This document shows positions 1 to 9,609 of a stretch of 64,000 nucleotides of DNA, in pieces. Position 1 is the stretch's first letter, and the number at the start of each line of letters is the position of its first letter. The stretch is from positions 57,515,632-57,579,631 of the forward strand of contig OX359246.1 of the NCBI GenBank assembly GCA_947179485.1, read 5' to 3'. Origin of the DNA: Allacma fusca. Its lineage: Eukaryota; Arthropoda; Collembola; Symphypleona; Sminthuridae. Position numbers and translations under genes: made by a program. Under the pieces are notes generated by a model that saw nothing but the letters and a program-made list of their open reading frames with translations, did no database searches and had not been told where the DNA came from.

Positions 1-344
1 TTGTGGATGCGACTTTCTTTACTTTCAGCACTGGATATATTCCTTTCTAATAGGTCAGCTTTGAAGTCATATTTCCCTTTGAAGGAACAAAGTGGCTGCC
101 CTGTTGATATTCGTAAGGAATGAAGATGCAGCGAAAGTAGAATATCTATCCAAATGTTAACTATATTGTGCACAGTATTTTGTAGTAAATGAATTCACCC
201 TTATTAATGTTGGAATTATTGTACTTTTACGGAAGTTTACGCTATAATGAAATCTCTTCTGGAAAGTTGTGTAAACCGATACAACGATAAATTTTACGGA
301 AGTAGCGCTAATTAAATTCCGAAAACTTTACCCCCGCGACAAAA
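1..344. other. No gene seen; probable extension of hAT remnant
   Basis: AT-rich sequence with short frames only. It may be the 5' part of the decayed transposase to its right, but no motif supports this directly. Confidence 0.3.
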
Positions 345-767
345 AAAGCACTTTGAACAGGAAGCTTTGGATTGTTTGAAATCACTGGAGACCTATTTGA
401 GTAGACAATTTGATTTCAGTGATACTCAATTTTTTTGAAAATGGAACTTCTAAATTTGAAATCAGAGGAATTTTTAGTATCCATGGCTTATTTACTAAAT
501 ATTGCCGTTGCGTTCGGTATTAAATTAAACGAGGACCAGCTGTACAATGAATTTTGCCTACTTCGTCAAATTCATGTTTTTGTTTGTGATTTGATCGATC
601 GATGCAAGTTCGAGTTTTTTAAGAAAGAACAAAGGCGTGAACTATGCAAGCCTATATGTTTCGTGCTGTTAATTCCTGTTAGCAACGTTCTTGCAGAAAG
701 GTATTTCCGTGACGCATTAATACACCTACTGGCACGTTACCGAATGAAATTCAACTTGTCAATGTGA
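345..767 (+). pseudogene. hAT-type transposase C-terminal remnant
   Basis: A decayed piece of a DNA-transposon transposase. From about 435 the frame reads through a segment ending PVSNVLAERYF, then ARYRM. This resembles the hAT dimerisation motif, in which Pro-Val-Ser-Asn is followed by Glu-Arg and Phe (family knowledge). Just upstream, in a different frame, 355-437 reads EALDCLKSLETYLSRQFDFS, which suits the same domain and ends in a stop. The two parts are therefore separated by a frameshift. No start, DDE residues or zinc finger remain in view, and the left part of the element may lie outside the window. The family is recognised from one motif, so the assignment is moderate. Confidence 0.5.
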
Positions 768-959
768 CCTATTTCAAACACACCTCGCGCCAATTTGCAC
801 TACTCACAAATTCAACGAAATCATTTCACCGAATGAAACTCACCGAAAGTTTTTTATCTACTGAATTGTAGCGAACTGTATTGCACGGGTGAATGTGACC
901 TACCCATTACACCTTTGCAAATTTGACCTAATCTTGACCGAATCATTTTGCCCTACCTG

Positions 960-1032
960 TTGAAGGACGTACATCATTACACCTACTTAGGTAAACCGAA
1001 CCATTTACCCCTATGAGTAAAAGCTCTAATGG
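960..1032. repeat. Inverted arm, left copy (partner 2,799-2,866)
   Basis: About 67 bases ending in AGTAAAAGCTCTAATG match the reverse complement of 2,799-2,866 with few differences. The segment just left of it (860-960) carries related short motifs (ATTACACCT, TTGACCTAA) that look like subterminal repeats of a transposon. The TAGAGCTTTTACTCAT terminus would suit a hAT end facing outward from the intervening DNA. The two arms could also be the ends of a single 1.9-kb element. Confidence 0.6.
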
Positions 1033-1429
1033 TCCCATTCATGCTGCTACATTGATTCAATTTCAGTAAAACAAATTTTATTGTATTGAATTGTTCTGAG
1101 TGTTGGAAATATTTCATGGTAAACAGTATTACCTTAGCTTACTATATCAATTTATTGGTTGTGAATATTAGTATTGAGAACTTATTATTGTGCTTTTTAA
1201 ACTGTTGTTATTGTTTAGACATGTCGGATTTTATTTGTGAATCTAGCGTTTGTAGTTTAGTCTTCGGCCCGTGTTGTGGTACTAATTAAATAAATCACGA
1301 ACGAAAATCTTTGTTCGAACGTTTATTGATAGCGCAGAAAATGACAACAAAAGTACACGTATTAAGCATCGATAGTAAATTGTACGAGAATATTACTCGT
1401 ATTTAAAATGGCTGGGAATTTGGCATATA

Positions 1430-1891
1430 AATATTGAATACTCATTTTCCCCACAACTTACGCAACAATGAAAGCGCAAATGTTTCCTTTTCCGTAAGCG
1501 CATTTGGCTTAGCCTTGGTAATCTCTCCCGACATCATATCATAAGAATAAAAATGTCCCATCAGGCCTGATGAAGCCAAAATTGATTTCGCCAACACGCA
1601 TCCATTCCGCAACGGAAAATTTTCAAATTCTACAGACCACTTTTTGTATTAGTTGTCCCATATTCAAACAAATCAAATATTTTTCTTTGTCCTGTCCAAA
1701 CGTAAAATCGATCAGCTTACATGATAAAGTGCTACTCCATGTCCTCCTGCACCTAAACCAACTTGCGAGGTTGGATAAAATTGGACACTTCGGATAATTG
1801 GTACTGGCTCCATGCTCTCATTGTTTACATCCAAAATACAGCGTATCTGTCCTCGATTAAGATTCTTGTCTTTTGTCTCAGGGTCTTCATC
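1430..1891 (-). pseudogene. Broken UTP18-like (WDR50) gene copy with a retained intron
   Basis: On the minus strand an open segment (1,891 down to 1,712) reads GQIRCILDVNNESMEPVPII and then RSVQFYPTSQVGL and GVALYHV. This is close to the UTP18/WDR50 family, whose WD40 domain has a 'VQFHPxxQVxLxAG...VSLYxVDG' segment. The copy then runs into GTAAGC, a splice donor, and about 60 bases later GTTNTK resumes, as in UTP18 'DGxTNxKIQS'. Further down, NFPLRNG and HFYSYDMMSGE match the following 'FP...YVYDMxxGK' stretch. Frames shift and stops occur (for example after GTTNTKSGL), and the acceptor AG is missing. UTP18 acts in the small-subunit processome in the nucleolus. Because the intron is kept, this is a DNA-level duplicate, not a processed copy. 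Confidence 0.55.
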
Positions 1892-2104
1892 TCCGACTAT
1901 TTTTCTCTTAAAAACTCTTTAAGAATCTTCATAGCACTGCAGTTTCTCGCATTTTTACCTTTTTTGATTCAGGTTCAACTTTTCCTTACCATGGTGTATG
2001 ACCATGAACCAGCTAGAATTCGTCCACCAAAGAGTTTTGATATTTGGATTCCTGTTTTGCAGTCAGCCTGGCCTTCAGTAGTAGTAAATTATCTTTGTTC
2101 CTAA

Positions 2105-2798
2105 ATAATTTGTAAATTCGAAAATGTTGAGTGATAACATAGTAGTAGAAAAGTACACATTCATATACACCCGAGGATTTTTACAAATGTAACTGTTTTT
2201 GTAATGCGAGAGAACTTTCAAAGTACTATAAACTTTCTAAACAACTTACGTAAGATTACCGTCCCTATCAATCCATGCTGCTTTAATGTTGTGCAATTGA
2301 TTAAATGTATTTGGTAATTTGTCCCCTAATTCCTGGATACACTACACAACAATTCATAATTATTCACCAAAATTCACAGTGAAATTCAGATTTCACAATA
2401 ATTCTCAAATCAATCAACTTCCGTCAGTGAAATACACAAGATTAATTATTATATATAGTGTCACTTTAATTGAACGCTTCTTGACGCGCTCGAATTGAGC
2501 TTAATAACATTATTTTTCAACTGCGTGTTTTCGATAAATACATATACATAAGTAGTGTACATAAGTTTAAACTCCATATCTCCACGTGGAAACAAAAATT
2601 TAAACTTTTCCGCTGTGGATATTATTTACTCGATGACGTACTACCTTCAAAATAGCTCATTTTGCAAAAGTTCCATTTTCAACGGTCAGCTTCATTATAT
2701 CTTATGAATAGTGGAATTTCAGTAGGCCAAATTCACAAGTTGTTGTGACTTGCAGTTGTTTTTTTTCGTAGGTTAATTTTTGAGTAGTTAAAAAACAT
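2105..2798. other. No gene recognised
   Basis: AT-rich sequence between the UTP18-like fragment and the right inverted arm. No convincing frame or repeat was seen. Confidence 0.4.
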
Positions 2799-2866
2799 TA
2801 GAGCTTTTACTCATAGGGGTAAATGGTTCGGTGTTACTGAGTAGGTGTAATGATAGACATCCAGGT
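2799..2866. repeat. Inverted arm, right copy (partner 960-1,032)
   Basis: Starts CATTAGAGCTTTTACTCATA and is the near-exact reverse complement of the left arm. No matching short duplication was found at either outer or inner edge, so the element boundary is unresolved. Confidence 0.6.
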
Positions 2867-3340
2867 ATTTCAGCCTAATGAAGAAAGTTTGGACAGCCGA
2901 GAGAAACTTAATTTTAACGGAACTTCTGAAGGCTCAAGTGAGGCTTAATTGACCCTTTTCATGTTGTGAATTTTTTCCTTTTTTAAAAAATCAAAAAACA
3001 AGAAAATGTAATTAGATTTCAAAAAGGTTGAAAAATAAAATTACCACTCACGTATACGTTAAAATAATTTTAAATTATTTTGTCCCGGAACGACGTTTCA
3101 AAAAAGTGGGTACCCTAGTAACCTATAATTTATTGTTATTTTTTTCATTTTTAAGTCATTTGACCAGTCGTTGAAAAAACTGTTTGTTTACTCGAACAAA
3201 CAACATGTTTTGCAGGATTCCTCCGGTAGTCGATCTATAGGTTATACCTATAGGTTTGTAGTTTTAAATTAAACGTAATGCAGAGAAATGTCTTCTCGCA
3301 GTAACCTAAGTTACTGGAATGCTCAAGATTACAAATATTA
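2867..3340. other. No gene recognised
   Basis: AT-rich spacer between the inverted arm and the hAT element that starts at 3,349. No reading frame of note. Confidence 0.4.
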
Positions 3341-3348
3341 CTTGCTGG

Positions 3349-4287
3349 CAGAGATGCGCATCCACAGTTTCGTTACGTTACGTTACACTATTACGATAGG
3401 TTTTAAAATTGTCGTTAATTATCATTACATCACGAAATATCGTATGAAAAATTCAGCGTTACCGTTCCGTTACTACAAGACAACGGTAATACTCCAGCGG
3501 TAATTTTCGTTACCTTTAAAAAATATATAATAGCCGTTACTTTTCGTTATCGTTACTATTATTGTCCGCTATTATTGTTATAAACTAAAATGTCAAACAA
3601 CTAGTGTTGCCAGACGTACCTGGTGTGCAGAAAATGTAGCGAAAAGGCAATTTACAGTTTCTGTGTTGTTCTTGATTCACCTGCAATGTGATACGCATCC
3701 CGACTACCCGGTGTGGTAATCTCAACATTTGTCATTTTTTTAAATTCATTTTTCTCCTTTTACTATATAGCAGCAGTATTCTCCATGGTTAGTTCTTATC
3801 TACTAACTCTACGTTAGAACCAAAACTTAATTCGTAAGCCGATCACACATCGTTTTTTAGGAAAAGCGTGTGGATTGAGCAAAATAAAGGGTCAAAAACT
3901 TCCTATTGAAATTTACCACGTTTTCAATAACGTAGATTATGATGCTCAGGGATCAAGGTGTCCACATCCAACTAAAGTTTTAATATGTATATCCCCCGTT
4001 TATTTGCATGCACAGTTACTCCAAGCAAAGCCAATAATAGATGTCAATGCGTAATGCAAAAATAAATATGTACATGCATATATATATTTATTTGATAGCG
4101 TTGCGTTACGTTACTATATCGTTTTGTTTACACATGCTGGAACGCTATAGTTATTCCGATAAATGTTTAGCACACCCTAGTTCCGTTACCGTTACGTTAT
4201 TGCCTGCTCCAAATATAGGCCCTTACGTTAAAAAACGGCGTTATTCCGTTATTGTTGGGTAAAAGTAACGTAACGGGCGCATCTCTG
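3349..4287. mobile_element. Non-autonomous hAT element, CAGAGATGCGC family (939 bp)
   Basis: The ends are CAGAGATGCGC and its reverse complement GCGCATCTCTG. The flanks are an exact 8-bp duplication CTTGCTGG (3,341-3,348 and 4,288-4,295), diagnostic of hAT transposition. Just inside both ends there are many GTTACGTTAC/CGTTACC motifs, the kind of subterminal repeats that hAT transposases bind. No transposase frame is present, so it depends on a source element elsewhere. The perfect duplication suggests a fairly recent insertion. Confidence 0.9.
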
Positions 4288-4295
4288 CTTGCTGG

Positions 4296-4784
4296 AGAAT
4301 TTCCGAAAACTCTGAATCATTCAAACACGCGAACAAATTAATTCATTTGTCCCTTGTGCGGTCCATAGTTGTTCCACAGAATACTTTGAAACATGTCTTT
4401 CATTTTTTCGTATTTCTAAATTTTTATTGTAGTCGTAGTAATCATAAACAAATGATTCTGCCGATCTTTCCATTTTTATTACTACCATAAATGATAAGAA
4501 CTATTTTCGCAAGAACCATGTAGAAGTGTAAAGGGTAGTAGGTAAAGGTTCTATGTAAAAGATCGTAAAGGGGTCTTTATGGCTGTATAATGCAATATCA
4601 TAAATGGAATCGGAATTCATCGGAATATCATTAAATTCTAATACCAATACCGATACTTACTTTCCAATTCTGATTAGAATTCCAATACCTAATTTTAAAC
4701 CATTTTTAATTCCGATTCCGATTCTAATACTTTAAATTTTCGGATTCTGTTTCGATTCCGATTCCAATTCCGATTATATAACTG
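4296..4784. other. Degenerate simple repeat, no gene
   Basis: Around 4,610-4,780 the sequence is a drifting array of ATTCCGATTC/AATTCCAATA units. The remainder is plain AT-rich DNA. Confidence 0.5.
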
Positions 4785-4889
4785 ATATAACTACAATGTA
4801 TGTCGTTTATGATATTATACTGTAGCTGTGATTACCCAGAGGGGGTGATTGGACAGGTTTCTTTGCTATTACTGCTATTGGCTTCGCAC
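4785..4889 (+). repeat. Dispersed repeat A, copy 1, left part
   Basis: Matches 21,808-21,895 (the shared string includes TGCTATTACTGCTATTGGCTT). Its continuation lies beyond the transposon, at 6,570-6,910, so the copy has been split by that insertion. Confidence 0.75.
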
Positions 4890-5081
4890 CAGTGCCTGTC
4901 ATGGGAACGGGTCACACCCGGGTGTTTGGGTGCAGGAACGGAAACGGGTATCATATGGGTGCAAAATGTTTTCACCCAAAAGTGTGGGTACAGGTTTGGG
5001 AACCAACCTTTCCCATTATAGTATGTGGGAACAGGAACCCATATGGGAACGGGTGCAATACGGGCTGAATGGGATCTGTAC

Positions 5082-5903
5082 TAGAGCATCACCCCGTGGG
5101 ATATTTTAGGCCCGTGCCCGCCCGTGGCTCGTAACGTTTTACCCGTACCCGCCCGGCTCGAAATTAATGTTTATCAAAAAAGCCCGGCCCGGCCCGCAAA
5201 ATTAAAAAAGCCCGTAGCCCGCCCGCGAATACCATACATCTTAAATACTGAAAAACTGTGTTTTAAAATATTGGTGTTCTAGACTGTTACATACAGTCGT
5301 TAAACTACCTTGTTTATTAAGAAGGCAATACAAAGCTTATGCTGCTATTTCGGCTTTGGTAAGCATTTCTGGTGGCGTTCTTGAATTTATTACAATGTTA
5401 ACTTCTGGATTCTTATTACAAATACTTGAACTACAAGCAGGATTCATCTTCTAGACTAAATGGAATTTCCCACACTAATGAAGAGCGAAATGAAACTTAC
5501 TAAATAACAAAGGCAGGTATGCAAGAAAAGTTTTCTTGCATACCTGCCTTTGTTATTTAGCAACAGTCGTACAGACGGGCACGGGTCTAAAATATCCCAC
5601 GGGGTGATGCTCTATCGTACACCAAGCCTTAGTTTGTTTGAAAGCTAAAATTGCAAACGTCTGAAATACGTTCAAGTCATTCAAGTCTATGTACATTCAC
5701 AACCACTGCTCCTGCATTCACAACTAATGGAATTTCTCACGGGCTTTTACGGGTTTCCACGGTCTTTTTTAACCGCGATGAAAAGACCGTACCCGCCCGT
5801 AACCCGTCAAACGTAATAATTTTTACCCGTACCCGCTCGAAGCCCGTGCGGGCCGGGCTTTTTGCGGGCTTACCCGTGAATTTTAACCGCCCGAGATGCT
5901 CTA
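5082..5903. mobile_element. Nested hAT-like element, TAGAGCATC family (822 bp)
   Basis: Starts TAGAGCATC and ends GATGCTCTA, with an 8-bp duplication ATCTGTAC at 5,074-5,081 and 5,904-5,911. Without it the host element reads continuously as GGATCTGTACCCAACAGG. Subterminal DNA is packed with CCCGCCCG/GCCCGGCCC motifs. Inside, at about 5,577-5,614, lies a second inverted copy of the left terminus, about 37 bases, nearly identical. At 5,500-5,560 there is a 61-base perfect palindrome. It has no transposase gene. Confidence 0.88.
5500..5560. repeat. Perfect 61-base palindrome (30-base arms, 1-base centre)
   Basis: The left arm is CTAAATAACAAAGGCAGGTA continuing TGCAAGAAAA. The right arm 5,531-5,560 is its exact reverse complement, around a single G at 5,530. 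It would extrude as a cruciform or fold as an RNA hairpin. Confidence 0.97.
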
Positions 5904-6569
5904 ATCTGTACCCAACAGGAACGGGAACGGTATGCTCAAAAACCCGTTTCTGTTCATGCGTACCCGTGTACAGAGCAATCTTGCGAGCGTAACGATAATT
6001 ACATGATTGATTTGTTTTGGTGTGGTGTGACCTGCTGGTGTGTGTGATTTTTGTGTCGTTGTTGTAGTTTAGAGGCAAACGCTCTTTGTTTGAACAGATC
6101 ATCCCACGTCGAATGATGAAATGTGACAATAAAAATTAATTATATGCGTATGTTGTGCTTAGCAGTTGTAAGGTGACTTAAAAATTACAAAATTAATTAC
6201 CTAAGTAAAATGAAATATAACAAATAGAATGAGTGGAATTGTGTGTATCCATTGTTAGCAAAAATTGAAACAATAAGTATATATGTATAATGTATAACTT
6301 TTATCCTTGAATATATGAACTTCCGTTTCGGGTACGGGTTCCAGGGTTTTGAGTACGGGTTTGGGTGCACCCAAAATTAATTTTTGGGAACAGGAACGGA
6401 AACGGGTTTGGGTGCTATAATTTTAAAAATTTTGAGTCTGGGTGCGGTACTTTTGTTCACAAGATTTCGGGTGCAATTTGGGAATTGGGTTCTGCCTTGT
6501 ACCCAAACCCGAACTGTGGGAACGGGAATGGGAACGGGTACGACTTTTCTGTTCCCATGACAGGCACTG

Positions 6570-6910
6570 CTTCGCACGTCCAAGCTGAACTAATTAAAAT
6601 TGCCAAGGAATTTATAGAATTTGAAGTTTCATTCATCATTATTCGTTCTTATGATGTAATATTTTCGTGATATAGAATTATTGTAGTGTCAGTGCTCTAA
6701 CTGTTACTGCTATATAGTAGCCACTTATGAACTGAAGCGAATTCATAGTATACTCAGAAATACAAGATGAATGAAAAGATAAATAGATTATTCAAGGAAA
6801 TACGGCTTGCATGCGTTGATCCTCGGGACAACAGTTGCGAGTAATCATGGATGAAAGATAAGTTGTGGTTGCAATGTTTCTTTGGAAATACTTTGTATGT
6901 ACCAGTGGAT
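6570..6910 (+). repeat. Dispersed repeat A, copy 1, right part
   Basis: Matches 21,895-22,220 and 23,618-23,875. Shared blocks include AAAATTGCCAAG, TAGCCACTTATGAACTGAA and the terminal GATAAGTTGTGGTTGCAAT. The family has no coding potential that I can see. Confidence 0.75.
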
Positions 6911-6919
6911 GTCATTGGT

Positions 6920-7250
6920 AAAAACTAAAAACCTTTGTCCCCGTTCCAGTTCCGTCAATGGGTACTCTTCTTAAGTGTTCCCGTCTTGGTGGGAACAGTA
7001 TATTAGTTATCCGTTCCCATGAATTTAATAAAAAATATGTACCCAGACCCGTTCCTGCACCCAGAAATTGAAAATGTTGTGGACCCATACGCATTGTGTT
7101 CCTGGTCCCGTTCCCGGCTGCAAGTATTATTGGATTAAGTATGGTAAAAATTATTACAAGGGTTCCTGGCGAACTATTCCCTTGGGAAACATACCAATAG
7201 GTTCTGTTTTTGGGAACTATTCAAACCCATTGTTGTCACATTCGGAAGAT
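6920..7250. repeat. Diverged fragment related to the 4,890-6,569 hAT family
   Basis: Several GTTCCCGT/CCCGTTCC/GTACCCAGACCC motifs of the same kind as the subterminal repeats of the 4,890-6,569 element, in mostly opposite orientation. The terminal 19-bp repeat is not found here, so it is a decayed or truncated relative. Confidence 0.45.
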
Positions 7251-8056
7251 TGGCGTGAAATACAAAAATAAGATTGCTTCAGTCTATGATTAAATTATTA
7301 GTTCATTTGCTAATGTAATCATCTCTTCAATTCACATAGGGAAACACTGTCCGAAGGGATTTTTTCTTCAGACGAACTTAAACTTGGTACATAAAATTAT
7401 TTAAAACTCTTGTAAGATTCTTTCTGCATATGTCACTCCCATTTGCATTTATTAAGACATGTGTGGAGGAATGCTGAGCATAATTATCTGTTAGTTATTA
7501 CAACTAAATCAGCCGATAAATTACCAATTTTAGAGTAGTACAATTTGTCAGTTTACATATAGAAAAAATTGTCTGCATAAAAATAGCATTAAAAATAATT
7601 AAACTCCCCAGCATCAAATGAATGTGAGAGGCAATTTAACTGGTAGTTGTGATAACTGGTAGACACTCGTGCAATTTAATGGAATTTATAAGAACTAATT
7701 CTTTATTTTGTATAATAATTGTGGCTGTATTATATCACAAACTTTAAGTACTTTTTAGTATAATAATTAAGCGTTTAATTCTATGGTCAGATCTGTTGCC
7801 TTATATAGTGCCGAAGAGTGGAGCATACGCCACGTAGACATAATAGACTTTATACAAGAATATTACATCAAAAACATTCTAAAATTACCGAAAAATACCC
7901 CTAGTTATTTTGTCAGAGCATAATTCTGTTTGATTACTCTCCGAGTGGAGATTATTAAGCAAGTTTTGCGGTTGTGCGCTAAATCACTTAATTACCGACA
8001 CTCCCTACTTGCAACGTGCAGGAATAAGGCAGGCAGAAATGTGAACCTTGTTAAGA
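7251..8056. other. No gene recognised
   Basis: AT-rich DNA without a convincing frame, repeat or regulatory motif. Confidence 0.4.
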
Positions 8057-8790
8057 GGAAGGGTGAATTCATTTAAAAATTGAAGGAGGGTTGATGGAAG
8101 GCAATTTTAAAGGCTTCATTCATTGGCAGGAAGAAGGAATTAATGTACTTATTAAAAAATTGTCCTTTCAAGCCGTGAAGGAAGGTCATTTTATTTGGAC
8201 ATCTCTGGTACATTTATTTACAATTAAAATGTTGAAAATACTGAATTTTTATTGGATTTTAGACAATGATGTTGTCGATGCTCGATAAATAACATGCATT
8301 TGGGTTGTATGTGTTTTAAATGTTTTTCAATTTAGTACAAGATTCAACCCGTAAGGTATGTCTCTTCTATAATGTAATTTTTTCTTGAAAATTAAATTAA
8401 GACAGCTTAAGCAATGTAACTCCCATTGCTTTACTAGTATTAATTATGAACAAAATCGTTTCCAGAGTAGACTTTAGGGTTGATATATATATAATATAAA
8501 TATCATGAAATAATATTTTGAGGTTATTCACGGGAAATTGGCATACATTCTTTGCCCTTCTGCACAAGAGTTGAGTAAAACCGCACGGGTACAAGATAAG
8601 CTGCGGCTTTTATTTCAAGGAAATACAGTACTTGATTTTTTCTACATCGGGGTGCATGTTTACATATGAAAAGTTCGTTACACATTTGCTACGGACTGCA
8701 ATAATTTATTATAACTTCTTGAAACTAATGAACTTACCCCAAGGCACAAGCCATGGTCAGTCTGGCCAAGACCTTTAACATAGGGGTCAT
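8057..8790 (+). repeat. Dispersed repeat B, copy 1
   Basis: Collinear with 24,138-24,957 over more than 700 bases, with a few small insertions or deletions. Shared strings include GTCCTTTCAAGCCGTGAAGG, GGGAAATTGG and GGGTGCATGTTTAC. In the second copy a hAT transposase scrap abuts the repeat on the minus strand, so repeat B may be the 3' non-coding part of a hAT family. Confidence 0.85.
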
Positions 8791-9449
8791 ATACACATTA
8801 AATCCCTTTTGTTCTTATGACCCCTTCAGTCGCAAGCGGAATGGGGTCATACCCGATTATGTCTCATTGCAATAATTCCACCAGATTTTGCCAAATATCT
8901 GATGCAATAATCCAAAATTTTACTTTGAAAACTATTTGAAATTATCGACACTGAAGGTCATTTTGATATGTTGAGTTTCGTTTATTATTTTAATGCCATA
9001 TGGGATGCATGTATACAGAGTTGATAGTGCCGAACAGGAACCTTACTTAAATACAATAGTAAACAATTGTTGTACTCATAATGTATGTAAATATGAATTA
9101 ATAATGCCGAGTTTTTGGAACTGATGCTATAAATCGACCATGTACCACTATTATAACTGAATATTATGATTTTAATGTAAAATTGTGATCAATGATTCTA
9201 ATTTCCTCAATTTGAGTACAAGACTGCAATAAAATCACCAACGTATTTTAAAAACTGAATTTTGTATAAATGATAAAGTGATTTTGTGGCATAAATATAT
9301 AGGAAATAAAAGTTCATAGGGACTACCGCGTACCCATTTTCAACCGACAAAAAAATTTCTTTGCTTTATTAAAATGTGCAGCATTTGACACTGATCGATG
9401 GTATACAAATATTTTCACAAATGTACATACATGTGTATATAATTAATTA
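8791..9449. other. No gene recognised
   Basis: AT-rich spacer between repeat B and the retrotransposon tail. No feature seen. Confidence 0.4.
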
Positions 9450-9609
9450 CAAGTTTAGTTTAGTTTAGTTTAGTTTAATCCTTTATTGTTAATTCATGTC
9501 AGTGACAGGCACTGTTTTCCGATGAACAACACCCTTAGTTGTAGAGGACAACTAAGAGAGGAAAATATAATCTGTAGAAAGTAAAGGTTATAAAATCTAT
9601 GTATTACAG

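Larger units (their letters stand above)
4890..6569. mobile_element. Non-autonomous hAT element, CAGTGCCTGTC family (1,680 bp), inserted in repeat A
   Basis: Both ends carry the perfect 19-bp inverted repeat CAGTGCCTGTCATGGGAAC. The 8-bp duplication CTTCGCAC occurs at 4,882-4,889 and 6,570-6,577. The un-inserted version of the same site is present in repeat A copy 2 near 21,893, reading GGCTTCACACGTCC, which confirms the borders. Both subterminal regions are rich in GGGAACGGGT/GGGTGC motifs. About half of the length is another TIR element (5,082-5,903) that jumped in later. Short frames inside are not transposase-like. Confidence 0.93.

Noticed and set aside
435-767. A 110-codon plus-strand gene
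   Set aside because: The only recognisable part is a hAT-like PVSN...ER.F motif, and the preceding domain lies in another frame, so it is a transposase remnant rather than a host gene.
2799-2866. Claim of a single complete TIR transposon 960-2,866
   Set aside because: The inverted arms are real, but no target-site duplication fits their outer edges and the TAGAGC terminus faces inward, so one element was not asserted.
5651-6129. 113- and 130-codon frames on opposite strands
   Set aside because: They lie inside two nested non-autonomous transposons and are made by GC-rich subterminal repeats.
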